NCBI RefSeq assembly: GCF_022024015.1
Contig: NZ_CP091786.1
Coordinates: forward strand, 1,674,001 to 1,738,000
Length of the DNA stretch: 64,000 nucleotides
Reading direction: 5' to 3'
Origin: Prevotella sp. E9-3
GTDB lineage: Bacteria > Bacteroidota > Bacteroidia > Bacteroidales > Bacteroidaceae
Translations under genes and position numbers: made by a program
In this document: piece by piece, positions 7,900-16,917 of the stretch
How the letters are laid out: each line of letters opens with the position of its first letter
Numbering within the stretch: position 1 is the first letter of the stretch
Notes under the pieces: model-generated
Told to the model about the DNA's origin: nothing
Seen by the model: the letters and a program-made list of their open reading frames with translations, nothing else
Databases searched by the model: none

Positions 7900-7928
7900 T
7901 AAATATGCGTTTCAGAGATGCATATTTA
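7900..7928 (+). terminator. Hairpin downstream of rpiB
   Basis: A 9-bp perfect stem (7900-7908 with 7920-7928) with an 11-base loop, 8 bases after the rpiB stop. Only a short T-rich tail follows, so it may be a weak terminator. Confidence 0.5.
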
Positions 7929-8102
7929 TTACGTTAAGACGCGTGAGAATCGCGCGAAAATCACCAACTCCTACTTCGGACTTCTCTGTGCGAATTATGA
8001 GCAAGTTAAGACAAAATTGTAAAATATTAAATATCAATGATTTACAGATTTTGTGCTCAAAATGGCGTCTCTTTTTTCTAAATAACTCCTGAATATAGGC
8101 TG

Positions 8103-8215
8103 CAATAGAACTTCTATTATACTCAAATTGAATGAATCTTATGTTGTAACTGCAATTCAATTATGGTGTAATAGAAGTTCTATTGAAGTATAGAATTCAT
8201 TCAATTGCAGTATAA
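8103..8215. repeat. A+T-rich dyad cluster
   Basis: The 15-mer AATAGAA-C/G-TTCTATT, itself a perfect 7+7 palindrome around one base, occurs at 8104-8118 and 8170-8184. With flanks the two form a 17-bp inverted repeat (8103-8119 and 8169-8185). Further inverted matches occur around ATTGAATGAAT (8127-8137) and ATTCATTCAAT. This lies in a 760-base stretch (7893-8652) with no gene, between rpiB and the end of the left-pointing operon. It could be a pair of operator sites or a cruciform-forming region. Confidence 0.6.
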
Positions 8216-8363
8216 GATTTATTCAGTTGCGTTATAGCGGCTGTTTTCTATTGCAATAAGTGATGTTTTTCGTTGTTCCGCCGTTCTAGTTTGCGATTTT
8301 TGTTTGTCTTAATTTTCGAAAAGCAAACTGAAAAAATATGCATTTTTGGGGTGGGGCTTACCA

Positions 8364-8634
8364 CTCGATTTTTCGTAACTTTGTAAGAATTCTCGCCTTT
8401 TCTTTATATAAAGGCAGTCTGGGGGATTGAAAAAAAATGGGGTTACGATTTGGAGACCGTTCTTGCGTCCCGTTGGTAGCAAGCGACAAAGCCGAGCGCT
8501 CTATTCAATGTTCTGCTATAAATTGCCTAAAAGAGCACCCGACTCTGAGCCACCGCCTGTTTCGTGGCTCGTTGTCGGGTATAAAGGTATAACTTTATTT
8601 TGAAACAGCCAATAACTATTCACAAATAATAACG
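8364..8634. repeat. Repeat B, copy 2
   Basis: Second copy of the element at 2559-2858. It starts with a promoter-like TAACTTTG (8376-8383), shares the conserved core, and has lost about 30 bases corresponding to the right inverted arm of copy 1. It contains the best-preserved hairpin of the element (8537-8580). It ends 18 bases before the stop of the 410-aa gene, so the operon runs straight into it. Confidence 0.85.
8537..8580 (-). terminator. Probable terminator of the nine-gene operon
   Basis: Two 7-bp stems (8537-8543 with 8574-8580 and 8547-8553 with 8564-8570) stack around a symmetric 3x3 internal loop and a 10-base loop. Read on the minus strand it is followed by GCTCTTTT. It lies 73 bases beyond the stop of the 410-aa gene. 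In repeat B copy 1 the same hairpin is weakened by mismatches. Confidence 0.6.
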
Positions 8635-8652
8635 GGTACGTTTTCATTGGAT

Positions 8653-9885
8653 TTACTCCCAATTTACCAAGTCGCGTGGCAATGTTATTTTCTTAGCCTC
8701 CCCACGCTCACCTGTTACGAAATAGTTTTTAGCAAGTGACTCATCGAATTCTTTCACGAATGCTGAGCGGATGCGGGCACACTTCTCGTTAATCGAATTG
8801 AGCAATGGATTTGTCACGTCTTCTATACTCTGAATCGTCCTTTTGTTCAACTCCATTGGCTTCAGTTTTTTATAGATGTCCAACATCTCCTCTCTGTAGT
8901 CTGTCAATCCCTTGAACAAAATACCTTCTGGATGCTTCAAGAACAGCAAATATACTGCTTTCACAAGCGGTTCCATCTTTACCTCAATGTCATTGTAATC
9001 TGGCAATAGGATTCGATAGTCTTTAGTTATAATCAGCCTACTGAGTTGAGCCTTTGTCTTAAACAAGCCTCTGAACGTCCATTCGTTGATGCCCTTGTTT
9101 CTTAACTTCTGCACTCTTACGTCCATGTCCTCCAGCAGCGTCAGACTCACAAATTCGTGATCCTCGTTGAGTGCTAAAATGCAGGGTATATGGTCGTTCT
9201 CCTTGCATTCTGCTATCAGTCCATTGTATTCCGAGTACATCACGAATCGGCACTTTTTGTCATCAAAGCTATGAATCTCCACTAAAACATCATACGATAG
9301 CCCGTCACAGGAGAACGACAATTGGCAACACGAATTCCTTAATTCATATTGCGTAGCCCATATTATAGGTTTATCACCCAGTTCTGTCTTTACGAAATTC
9401 TCTATGGCTGCCACAGCGGCTGCTTGCTCATGCTGCGATGTCTGGTGTACGACTCCAAAAGGCGAAGAGCCACCGAACTGTTTCGACCACCAGTATCCAG
9501 AAGGTGTTACCTCAATTTCCTTGATAAGACCATCCTCTATTTTCAAGCGATGCATCATATCTTGATACTCGCCATCGACAGTAATAATAGCAACAGAGCG
9601 GTCGCCACTTCCATCAACGTCTGCCCTATAACTTCGCTTTGAGTATTGAAGAGAATCGAAAACTTGGCTCATCAGTTTTAGGAAATTGACCTTTCCGTTA
9701 ATGACTCTGTAAGGTACACCGCCTTTCCAAACCATATCCTCATCGAGATAGGGTTCAACGAAGCTCATATCCAGCCTGTTCCAACACAAACAGATTAGTT
9801 CTGCGGCCTGTCGGTATGAGGACAGCTTACCAGGATTCTTTTCCTGAGCAGCGTTTCTATTGATGATGTAATCGTAAAAATCCAT
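8653..9885 (-). CDS. Protein of unknown function with NTF2-like N-terminus
   Basis: 410 aa, last gene of the left-pointing operon, 24 bases after the XRE gene. The first 120 residues or so (AAELICLCWNRLDMSFVEPYL...) look like an NTF2/SnoaL-type fold, a cone that binds small ligands or partners. The middle is unrecognised. The C-terminal 110 residues are mainly helical and end in YFVTGERGEAKKITLPRDL, a tail I have a sense of having seen in other Bacteroidales hypothetical proteins, though I cannot name a family. No signal peptide or membrane segment. The degenerate locus at 2.9 kb appears to have lost its homologue, which suggests this gene and the XRE gene travel together. Confidence 0.75.
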   Translation of the reverse strand: MDFYDYIINRNAAQEKNPGKLSSYRQAAELICLCWNRLDMSFVEPYLDEDMVWKGGVPYRVINGKVNFLKLMSQVFDSLQYSKRSYRADVDGSGDRSVAIITVDGEYQDMMHRLKIEDGLIKEIEVTPSGYWWSKQFGGSSPFGVVHQTSQHEQAAAVAAIENFVKTELGDKPIIWATQYELRNSCCQLSFSCDGLSYDVLVEIHSFDDKKCRFVMYSEYNGLIAECKENDHIPCILALNEDHEFVSLTLLEDMDVRVQKLRNKGINEWTFRGLFKTKAQLSRLIITKDYRILLPDYNDIEVKMEPLVKAVYLLFLKHPEGILFKGLTDYREEMLDIYKKLKPMELNKRTIQSIEDVTNPLLNSINEKCARIRSAFVKEFDESLAKNYFVTGERGEAKKITLPRDLVNWE

Positions 9886-9909
9886 AGCCCACCACTATTT
9901 ATCACCAAA

Positions 9910-10203
9910 TCATTCCACTTCTGCCTCTATCTCTTTCTGAGCATAGATTACAGCGTCATGTTTTACCTCGTCTTCACCATCAACGGTATCCAGTACCTTG
10001 TCTGCCAACCAGATAGTCAGTAGTTCTTTCTCGTCGATTTCCAGTAATCTGGCCATAATAGGTATATGACTCCGTTTGGCCTTTCTTTCTCCACGCTCTA
10101 TCTTGCTATACATTGGCGTGTCTATATCCAGCGCAGCCGCAAGTTTCCGCTGCACCATCCCATGCTCTTCTCTGAGTTCTTTTATCTTCTTACCGAATAT
10201 CAT
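9910..10203 (-). CDS. XRE-family helix-turn-helix regulator
   Basis: A 97-aa protein with a Cro/CI-type HTH in residues 1-60 (GKKIKELREEHGMVQRKLAA...YSKIERGERKAKRSHI) and a 35-residue acidic/helical tail. It starts 10 bases after the AlbA_2-type gene ends and is surely co-transcribed with it. The likely role is autoregulation of this module or of the whole operon. A decayed near-copy of its tail lies at 2910-3032. Confidence 0.9.
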   Translation of the reverse strand: MIFGKKIKELREEHGMVQRKLAAALDIDTPMYSKIERGERKAKRSHIPIMARLLEIDEKELLTIWLADKVLDTVDGEDEVKHDAVIYAQKEIEAEVE

Positions 10204-10213
10204 ACGTTTCCTT

Positions 10214-11833
10214 TTAGTCTTTTCTAACTTTTCGATACTTCTGATTCTTACTTTTGGGTTTGTCGGGTTCAGTCATCTCTAAATATCCCATCTCCAACAA
10301 TGTTCTGACATACGTGGTCATATTCTTAGAATTGTTGTAGTAGCCTATGTGGTCCATGATTTCCTTTGCCGTTCTTGGAATAGCACAAAACTGGATGATG
10401 TCCTTTTGAACACTTGGCAACTGCTTATAAGGAGTGCGAACTACACGTGCTCTATCTTCGGTTTCTTCGGCTCCATCATTGTCTCTTTTTGTAGCTTTAT
10501 TATTTTCTATATACTTCGAAGACAGTGAGTTATCTCTGTCTTCTTTGTCTTTTTTATCTCTGTCTTCTCTGTCACTATATCTATCATTTTTAGCTTCGGT
10601 TTCTCCTACATTTCTACGCTCCACCGTCACCACGAACTCATTAAGGGTCTCGTCGTTCACGAACTTGATGTCTGGAGTAAATTTCAAGGCTCTGGTGATG
10701 CCGCTTCCTGCACCAGTGTATGGCAACAAGTTGATACCATGATTGAACAGCAACTTGTTCCTTGGCACAGATGCGCCATGCTTAATGCTTTCCATGCTAA
10801 CACCCTCTGGCAATAGTCCTGGACTGTGAATCTCAATTCTGTTGTCGAAGATGAACACCCGCAATGGTGCTTCTATCACATACGAGCGATGAAGGATGCC
10901 GTTCGTGACAATCTCAGACAGGCTGGCGGTTGAGACCTCCAACTCGCCCTGACTGTTAAAATCCTTTTCCACTTGTTTCCTGCGAAGATTCCTGGTCAGG
11001 AATGAAATGATATAGTTGTACAGGTGTACGGCATTGCCGTCAGCATCATTACCACTCTTATCTCGGAACTCGGTGCCTCCGATGCTGTTTCCTATAAAAC
11101 TGACACATCTCACGGTGAAGGCTGGCAACCAGCGTTGAGGGTAACTTCCCATCAGCATCAAGGCAGCCACTGTCAATGTGCCGTCCTCCATAACCAAACC
11201 ATTGTTCTTCAAGATCCCCTCTGGTGTCTGACTTAGGACATTGGCAATCTCTTCAAGGCTTCTATGCCTCAATTCCGTTATTGACAACTGCTGCCGCTCA
11301 AAATCACTACGGAACCTGTTGAGCAAATAGTCACGCAAGGTGTTCTCATCCAAATCCTTGATACTGGTGCCATTCACAGGCATGCTGTCAGGATGCATTT
11401 GTCCGTTCTCCATCAGCATGGCTATCAGTTCCGCGTTGTCAAAAACCTTGCGTTTGTCAGCCCCTTGCTTCACCCATACAATTCCCTTGCTGTCACGATA
11501 AGGTTTGTTCTTTCCTTGTTTGACGGTAGCCACCACAATGATACCGCCCTGCATCTGAACATTCTCGATGTCAAGCAAAATTTGTGGAACGACACCTTCC
11601 GATGCCAGACTCCCCAACAAGTTCGTCGTCTCTTGCACCTCAACAAACGAGAGCGGATTGATGCGCCCCGTCTTGTCATCAATACCCACTACAATCATTC
11701 CGCCACGAGAATTGCTCTGTGCCACCATCTCGCAACTCACGTCATACTTGTTATCGCGAGTTACACGCTCCTTGAACTGTACTCGTGTCTGTTCTGCCGT
11801 ATCCCTCAGCCTCAGTATGTCTTCTTTCGTCAT
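10214..11833 (-). CDS. AlbA_2 (Schlafen-like) / GHKL-type putative regulator
   Basis: 539 aa from ATG 11833; the frame extends to a GTG at 11878, but the sequence conserved in the family begins at MTKEDILRLRDTAEQTRVQFKE. Residues 1-130 or so form an AlbA_2 domain (FKER, GGMIVVGIDDKTG). Residues 280-420 hold the partial ATPase-like block seen in RecG-related regulators (EIVTNGILHRSY, IEIHSPGLLPEG, GAGSGI). Next is a highly charged linker rich in D, R, K and E, then a C-terminal winged-helix-like part (IIQFCAIPRTAKEIMDHIGYY). Such proteins are annotated as transcriptional regulators, and Schlafen-type members occur in defence. It is separated by 83 bases from the gene upstream. Confidence 0.85.
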   Translation of the reverse strand: MTKEDILRLRDTAEQTRVQFKERVTRDNKYDVSCEMVAQSNSRGGMIVVGIDDKTGRINPLSFVEVQETTNLLGSLASEGVVPQILLDIENVQMQGGIIVVATVKQGKNKPYRDSKGIVWVKQGADKRKVFDNAELIAMLMENGQMHPDSMPVNGTSIKDLDENTLRDYLLNRFRSDFERQQLSITELRHRSLEEIANVLSQTPEGILKNNGLVMEDGTLTVAALMLMGSYPQRWLPAFTVRCVSFIGNSIGGTEFRDKSGNDADGNAVHLYNYIISFLTRNLRRKQVEKDFNSQGELEVSTASLSEIVTNGILHRSYVIEAPLRVFIFDNRIEIHSPGLLPEGVSMESIKHGASVPRNKLLFNHGINLLPYTGAGSGITRALKFTPDIKFVNDETLNEFVVTVERRNVGETEAKNDRYSDREDRDKKDKEDRDNSLSSKYIENNKATKRDNDGAEETEDRARVVRTPYKQLPSVQKDIIQFCAIPRTAKEIMDHIGYYNNSKNMTTYVRTLLEMGYLEMTEPDKPKSKNQKYRKVRKD

Positions 11834-11916
11834 ATCTTGTATTCCTTTATTTCTGGTAACGTTTCTGATCTTTGTCACATTACGTTTTCAACTGTCCTAC
11901 TTTTCCTTTTTTAGGG

Positions 11917-12399
11917 TTAATCTTTAAAAATCTTGTAAGAGTAAGGATTAGACAATTGTTGTAAATTCAAGTCCGTGATCCACCAACCATTCTCCTGAAA
12001 CTCCTTGTTGAAATATTCTTGAAACGCTTTTCTTGCCATGACAAACGAATAAGCGTCGGTAACATGAGGTCTGCAATTTGCTTCTGTATAATGATGAACG
12101 TATTTTTCACCTATTGCTGCATATTCCCTCAAATTAAGGCAGTCACGCAAAGCATCTAATTGAAAAATAGTCATACTGCCAGGAATAGATGGAACAAAGT
12201 ACTCACCTTCCCCTATTTTGATAGTATCACACTCCTTCTTCACGTTGCGAAACTTATCGTCGTCCAAGTCAGAAACAACCCTTATTGCCCATAAGTATGC
12301 TGCTACTGAAATAGCATCTATTTCATCCTCAACGCCAATGCAGCCATACATCTCGTCAACAGAAAAGAGTTCTAATTGCTTGTTCGCCATATTAATCAT
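11917..12399 (-). CDS. Unrecognised 160-aa protein
   Basis: A soluble acidic protein. The start ATG 12399 overlaps the stop of the DUF1848 gene (ATGA), so translation is coupled; an alternative ATG at 12390 would remove three residues. No motif is recognised. The early segment VEDEIDAISVAAYLWAIRVV and the later YSFVMARKAFQEYFNKEF look helical. It sits between the DUF1848 and AlbA_2-type genes. Its tight coupling to the former suggests the two products work together. Confidence 0.7.
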   Translation of the reverse strand: MINMANKQLELFSVDEMYGCIGVEDEIDAISVAAYLWAIRVVSDLDDDKFRNVKKECDTIKIGEGEYFVPSIPGSMTIFQLDALRDCLNLREYAAIGEKYVHHYTEANCRPHVTDAYSFVMARKAFQEYFNKEFQENGWWITDLNLQQLSNPYSYKIFKD

Positions 12400-13448
12400 C
12401 CTATTATACTCTCACTTTCATCATTGTGCTTATCTTTATTCTTCAGCACCAGCTCTTTGCTAGTGTTGGCATAGCAATACACACAGAAGTGACGGCAAGT
12501 ATTATACATACCAATGTCCTTACTAACCATGCACCCACAAACTTTCCGCTGACCTGTGTCTTTGACGTTCTTCGTTTTGTTGGGAATAGGTGGAATCTCG
12601 CCAAACATATCCTTTTCAGGCCACTTCAAAGTATGCAGGTAGTAGACCAACTCTTTGTCATCTGCAAAGATACGCTTCATCAACTCACCGTCGATGCAAC
12701 GATTATGCTCAATCCCATATGCTTCCAAATCTATGTCTTCTGCACATGTCGCCATCTCAACATCCCAGCCCTCTTTATGCCATGCTTCGCGAATCTTCTT
12801 TAGGCCTTCAACTATTTCAATTCGTTGGGCATAATTGGCTTCAGCGTTTTCGACATTTTCTTTTGTAAAGAGCATTGTCTCCTTTACGAGGTTATTCTGA
12901 ACTTTACGATATACCTTTACATCCACAAAGCTAAACACTAACTTGTCAGTATATCCCTTCAGTTTGTCACCAACATTCCATATTCTTGTCAACAACTCTC
13001 TCGGTCCTATGTTTGGTGTAATAATGACTGGATCAAATCGCCATATCACCTTTTCCTTGCCAATATAATTCGACAAAGTTTTAAATGTTTCCACACGTTT
13101 TTCAACAGAAGGAACATTCGGTTCTAATCCTTCTTGCTCATAGTCATTAAGTGTCACCTGAAAGTAATAATGTATTCCTCTCTTGTCTAGTTCTGGCAGA
13201 TAAGGAATGATTGGAGCAGGATTCTTTGTCCAGAACACAATAACCTTGCAATTCTTGAACGATACATACATTGGCTGCTGGTTGAAGGGATTGTACCATA
13301 CACAATAGCCTTTAGCCAAGCGGTTGAAAAACCACTTGGCATAAAAGGCTGGTATGTCTGTAGAGCGGCTGGCAGATATGATGACTGGTGCAGTTGCTTC
13401 TACCTTTTCGCCTTTGTCTGTTGTTATGTTATGCTTATCAGATACCAT
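12396..13448 (-). CDS. DUF1848 protein, radical-SAM-like cysteine cluster
   Basis: A 350-aa DUF1848 family protein. The N-terminus (PVIISASRSTDIPAFYA, GYCVWYNPFN, VFWTKNPAPI) and the WRFDPVI motif are typical. Near residues 316-328 it has TCRHFCVYCYA, a CxxxCxxC cluster reminiscent of spore-photoproduct-lyase and radical SAM proteins, with extra cysteines just before it (KVCGCM). A [4Fe-4S] cluster and SAM chemistry on nucleic acid are plausible but unproven. It overlaps the 3' end of the 807-aa gene by 11 bases and the next gene by 4, deep inside the operon. Confidence 0.87.
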   Translation of the reverse strand: MVSDKHNITTDKGEKVEATAPVIISASRSTDIPAFYAKWFFNRLAKGYCVWYNPFNQQPMYVSFKNCKVIVFWTKNPAPIIPYLPELDKRGIHYYFQVTLNDYEQEGLEPNVPSVEKRVETFKTLSNYIGKEKVIWRFDPVIITPNIGPRELLTRIWNVGDKLKGYTDKLVFSFVDVKVYRKVQNNLVKETMLFTKENVENAEANYAQRIEIVEGLKKIREAWHKEGWDVEMATCAEDIDLEAYGIEHNRCIDGELMKRIFADDKELVYYLHTLKWPEKDMFGEIPPIPNKTKNVKDTGQRKVCGCMVSKDIGMYNTCRHFCVYCYANTSKELVLKNKDKHNDESESIIG

Positions 13449-15861
13449 AGAAACTCAAAAGTTCTTTTTCTATTTGTTCCGCTAATTGTGTTGTAAAAAC
13501 GTTATATAATGAGGTTCTCTTTGGTGAATCGCCTCTACCTTCTTTCTTGCAAAGATTTATAAAGAATCTAATATGTTCACGTCTGTCATCTTTATAGTTC
13601 ATCCCTGTAAATTTCCAGTTCTGCTCAAGTCGTCTGAATACCTCTGGCAACAATTGGATCAAAGATGGTAGCTCGGGTAATGTTTCATTTGACATAGAAT
13701 TAACAGACTGTCCTTTGAATGAAGCCTTTGGTTGATGGCTTTGACTATCAAATAGTGACTTTTCTTTGGGCGTTGTTTCTATATGATTCGTTTTCAACAT
13801 CTTAACAATGTTTCTATATGTAGATGAAGATTTATCCAATATGTTATCTAAAATAAATAAAAAGGCATCGGCATCTTGTCTTTTTGCTTCAAGCTCTATC
13901 ACTTTATTAATTTTCTCAATTGTTTCCTGTCTTTGAGCCCTGGCTTTGGGTAGTGATGATTCAATTATGGAATAAATACGTTCTCTAAATTCATCTTCAG
14001 AATACTTGGTATTATCATCTTCGAAATTGGCTGCCTTTAATGCTTTATACACTTTAGTTCCTTTTCCTAAAACATTATCTGCTATGCACATAAAAGCCTT
14101 GGGACTTTGCACAGCATCCTCTAGTTCCAGTGCTTGACTCACGGCACTAATAACCTGAGTTTGTTTCGATGGCTTTGTCTCTATCTTGCTAATATTTCCC
14201 ATAATGGTTGACCCAATATTGCTTTCACGAATCTCGAAAGAATTGGCTTGTGTTGGAAATTCCGCATTTAAGATACTAACGCCAAACAACTGTTGATAAG
14301 CATTCAGAACAAAACTCTTATAATAGTCTCTATCTCCGTTTATTAGCGTAGAAGTAAACGTTTTGGGCAAAGAAGCAAAACCACGTGTTGCGCCATACAA
14401 GCCGAATGCCAGACGGTAGTTGTTAAATCCGCATTGTACGAGATATTCAGACAGTCGATCTATATTGTCACCCTTTTGGCAGAACGCCGCAAAGGAGTTT
14501 AATACATCATTGTCTATTGAATACAAGTCAAAAGCGGAACTCTCCTGCAGATGGCTTAACAGGGCATTAATATAATTAGCCCATTTGGAGTCATTCCATT
14601 TATCTCCTAATATCCGTTGGAGGATTTTACCTCCATTGTAGGCAATTGCCAAGGGTTCGTCAATCCCATTCTCGTTCTTTACAGCTTCATACTCATTGCC
14701 TATTTGAGAATTGAGCAAACTGTCATAGAATTCGGGTTTAACCGTTTTGTCGAGCACATTCACGCTGCCATCATGGCTAATTCGGACGAGTTCTTTGACT
14801 TCATTCTTCTGGCCTTCGGATATGCTCCTAAGTTCTATCTTCCTTACAACAGAATTCAAGCTGTCTATGGCAGTATTATATGATTCAGGAGAATAAAACT
14901 CCACACACCTCCACAAGTCGTTGGCATCGTATACTCTTCTCAAATGCAGTTTTGAGCAGAATTCCGTATAGATATCAAGTGATTCCAACAAAGCAATAAC
15001 GTCTTGTTTCTCCAATTTCAAGGGGTTTCTACTAAGCCGCATATCTATGATATTGGCATTATAGAGGGCATCTTCATCAATGGAAGAATAAATGCGGTTA
15101 AAATCTTTGATGTCTTTTGTTAGGGATTCATCTTGCAAATCAGAAGGTGTATGCGTTGGTGAATTTACGATAGCAGAAAGTGTATTACGCATCCTTCTAG
15201 CCAGCGACTTCAATTCTGCCACATCCGAACTAACGGTCATGTTGGCCCCAATCAAATAGCAATAGACAAATCCTCTAATACGGTCTATCTTCCTGTCTTG
15301 TTCTATATTTGATATGTTAGCGTCTATCTCTGTTGGCAAATAAGAAGAATCCCATTCGAACTCATCACTGTCATTCTTTGTAAAGAGGTCTTTGACATTG
15401 TCAAAGAAACCTCTCTTCGTCTGAGGTTTGACAACAAGGTTTGCACTATAAAGTTTCTCGAACTTGTTTTCTATACTTTGAGCAGCCTTGGTTAATACGC
15501 CTTGCCGTTCCACATAACTATCGAAGTAAATCTTGGTATGAAAAGGATTCAGATATATCGTGGAAGCAGAAACATATACTTCAACTCCAGAATTGGTGCC
15601 TTGTTTCGTGATAATTCCGGAAGGATAATCATCACTATCAATTTCAATAACCATCGGATAATTCTCAATTTCTGAATCCTCCACATCATACCGAGGATAT
15701 TTGGAATAGAGAAGAACCACATCGTCGAGGCTGTTGGCTTCGACAGAATAAAACCTCTTGTTGCCGAATCCTCTTCTTTGGTAGAATACCTTAGGAGAAA
15801 TAGATTCAGTAGAGAATATATTGTTGAAATTCAACGTGCATGTTGGAATATATAACTTCAT
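13438..15861 (-). CDS. Unrecognised 807-aa protein of the candidate defence operon
   Basis: A large soluble protein with no family I can name. The N-terminus is distinctive: LNFNNIFSTESISP then FYQRRGFG within the first 35 residues. This is followed by a beta-rich stretch to about residue 130 and a long helical remainder with repeated SIDxxLY-like segments. No Walker, nuclease or methyltransferase motif is evident, and there are no membrane segments. It starts 12 bases after the helicase gene and overlaps the DUF1848 gene. Size and position suggest the scaffold, sensor or effector of the system, with the helicase as its partner. Base composition is A+T-rich like the rest of the operon. Confidence 0.75.
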   Translation of the reverse strand: MKLYIPTCTLNFNNIFSTESISPKVFYQRRGFGNKRFYSVEANSLDDVVLLYSKYPRYDVEDSEIENYPMVIEIDSDDYPSGIITKQGTNSGVEVYVSASTIYLNPFHTKIYFDSYVERQGVLTKAAQSIENKFEKLYSANLVVKPQTKRGFFDNVKDLFTKNDSDEFEWDSSYLPTEIDANISNIEQDRKIDRIRGFVYCYLIGANMTVSSDVAELKSLARRMRNTLSAIVNSPTHTPSDLQDESLTKDIKDFNRIYSSIDEDALYNANIIDMRLSRNPLKLEKQDVIALLESLDIYTEFCSKLHLRRVYDANDLWRCVEFYSPESYNTAIDSLNSVVRKIELRSISEGQKNEVKELVRISHDGSVNVLDKTVKPEFYDSLLNSQIGNEYEAVKNENGIDEPLAIAYNGGKILQRILGDKWNDSKWANYINALLSHLQESSAFDLYSIDNDVLNSFAAFCQKGDNIDRLSEYLVQCGFNNYRLAFGLYGATRGFASLPKTFTSTLINGDRDYYKSFVLNAYQQLFGVSILNAEFPTQANSFEIRESNIGSTIMGNISKIETKPSKQTQVISAVSQALELEDAVQSPKAFMCIADNVLGKGTKVYKALKAANFEDDNTKYSEDEFRERIYSIIESSLPKARAQRQETIEKINKVIELEAKRQDADAFLFILDNILDKSSSTYRNIVKMLKTNHIETTPKEKSLFDSQSHQPKASFKGQSVNSMSNETLPELPSLIQLLPEVFRRLEQNWKFTGMNYKDDRREHIRFFINLCKKEGRGDSPKRTSLYNVFTTQLAEQIEKELLSFYGI

Positions 15862-15873
15862 GATGCTAAAAAA

Positions 15874-16905
15874 TTAGAGTTTAAGTTTAGGACCGGCTAC
15901 AACAAGAGAGGTGTCGTACAAATCTCTTGGTACATCATCGAATAAACTTGAAAGATTGCCAGAGTGCAATATATATAAAGATTGGTATGTACGTGTAACT
16001 GCAACATAAAGCGGATTTCTGTTGTCGTCATCTTCAACTGTACAATCAGGTAAAAAAACATTTTCAAATTGAAGACCTTTAGAACTATGATAAGTCATCA
16101 ATTTGGGATTGTCCGATGTAAAATCCAAATCCATATGTTTTCCAAATTTAGCTTCTACATTTAGACCATGTTCTTGAAAGTAGTTGTACGCCTCTTCAAC
16201 TTCATCATTTTGCCTAAAAAGAATACCGACATCTTCCATGTGTTTGTTCTGAATCAATTCTATAATAGCGTCGTATTGTTTTTCGACAGTTGGATATTCA
16301 AGGATTTTAGGCTTTTCCGTGCCTTCTACTGTACAACGTTCTTCTAGTTCATCATTTTCAGAATTAATGTACTGGGCAACGCGTGCTATCTTTTTGGGAA
16401 GGCGATGATTAAAGACCAACTGCTCAACTGGGAATTTTGTGAAATACTGTATGTCTTCCATTGATACAGTTTTCTTATCTTGGATAAATGTATATAACTG
16501 TTGAGCAGAGTCGCCATATAGCAATAATGCTTTTCTTGCTTTCGACTTAAATAACTCAATATCCTCTTTCGAAAAGTCCTGCGCTTCATCAACAATAATA
16601 TAGTCTGCGCTAGGGCATCCTGCACGATTTACCCAATGCCAATGATAATCTACATTACGTTGTGAAATCCCCACCTCTTTAATTCCGTCAGCCATATATT
16701 GCATTAGAGCTTTGGTAAATACAATATACATATATGATCCACGATGCTCATCTTGGATTTGTTTCGCTTTCCACAAAGCCAAAATGGATTTTCCACTCCC
16801 AGCACAGCCCTTAACAATATAAGAGTTGTCTGTTTTCTTATTGATTACCTTAACTTGATAGTCGTCAAGTTCTGAGTCTTTTACATAAAAACTTCTTTTT
16901 GCCAT
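15874..16905 (-). CDS. Short UvrD-like superfamily 1 helicase/ATPase
   Basis: 343 aa. Walker A is GCAGSGKS (residues 33-40), Walker B DEAQD (106-110), then YGDSAQQLYTF (motif III), FNHRLPKKIA (motif IV), YHSSKGLQFENVFL (motif V) and YVAVTRTYQSLYI (motif VI). All helicase motifs are present in about half the length of UvrD, so the accessory 1B/2B insertions are missing. It is likely a DNA translocase or helicase working with the NERD-methyltransferase protein, whose gene ends 12 bases upstream. In other systems (Gabija GajB, NERD-UvrD fusions) such helicases pair with nucleases. Confidence 0.9.
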   Translation of the reverse strand: MAKRSFYVKDSELDDYQVKVINKKTDNSYIVKGCAGSGKSILALWKAKQIQDEHRGSYMYIVFTKALMQYMADGIKEVGISQRNVDYHWHWVNRAGCPSADYIIVDEAQDFSKEDIELFKSKARKALLLYGDSAQQLYTFIQDKKTVSMEDIQYFTKFPVEQLVFNHRLPKKIARVAQYINSENDELEERCTVEGTEKPKILEYPTVEKQYDAIIELIQNKHMEDVGILFRQNDEVEEAYNYFQEHGLNVEAKFGKHMDLDFTSDNPKLMTYHSSKGLQFENVFLPDCTVEDDDNRNPLYVAVTRTYQSLYILHSGNLSSLFDDVPRDLYDTSLVVAGPKLKL

Positions 16906-16917
16906 AGAATTGTAGTT

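Noticed and set aside
8537-8580. Integron attC site or tRNA-like fold
   Set aside because: The two stacked stems lack attC core sites (GTT/AAC boxes) and no tRNA arms are present; a terminator explains the structure and position.
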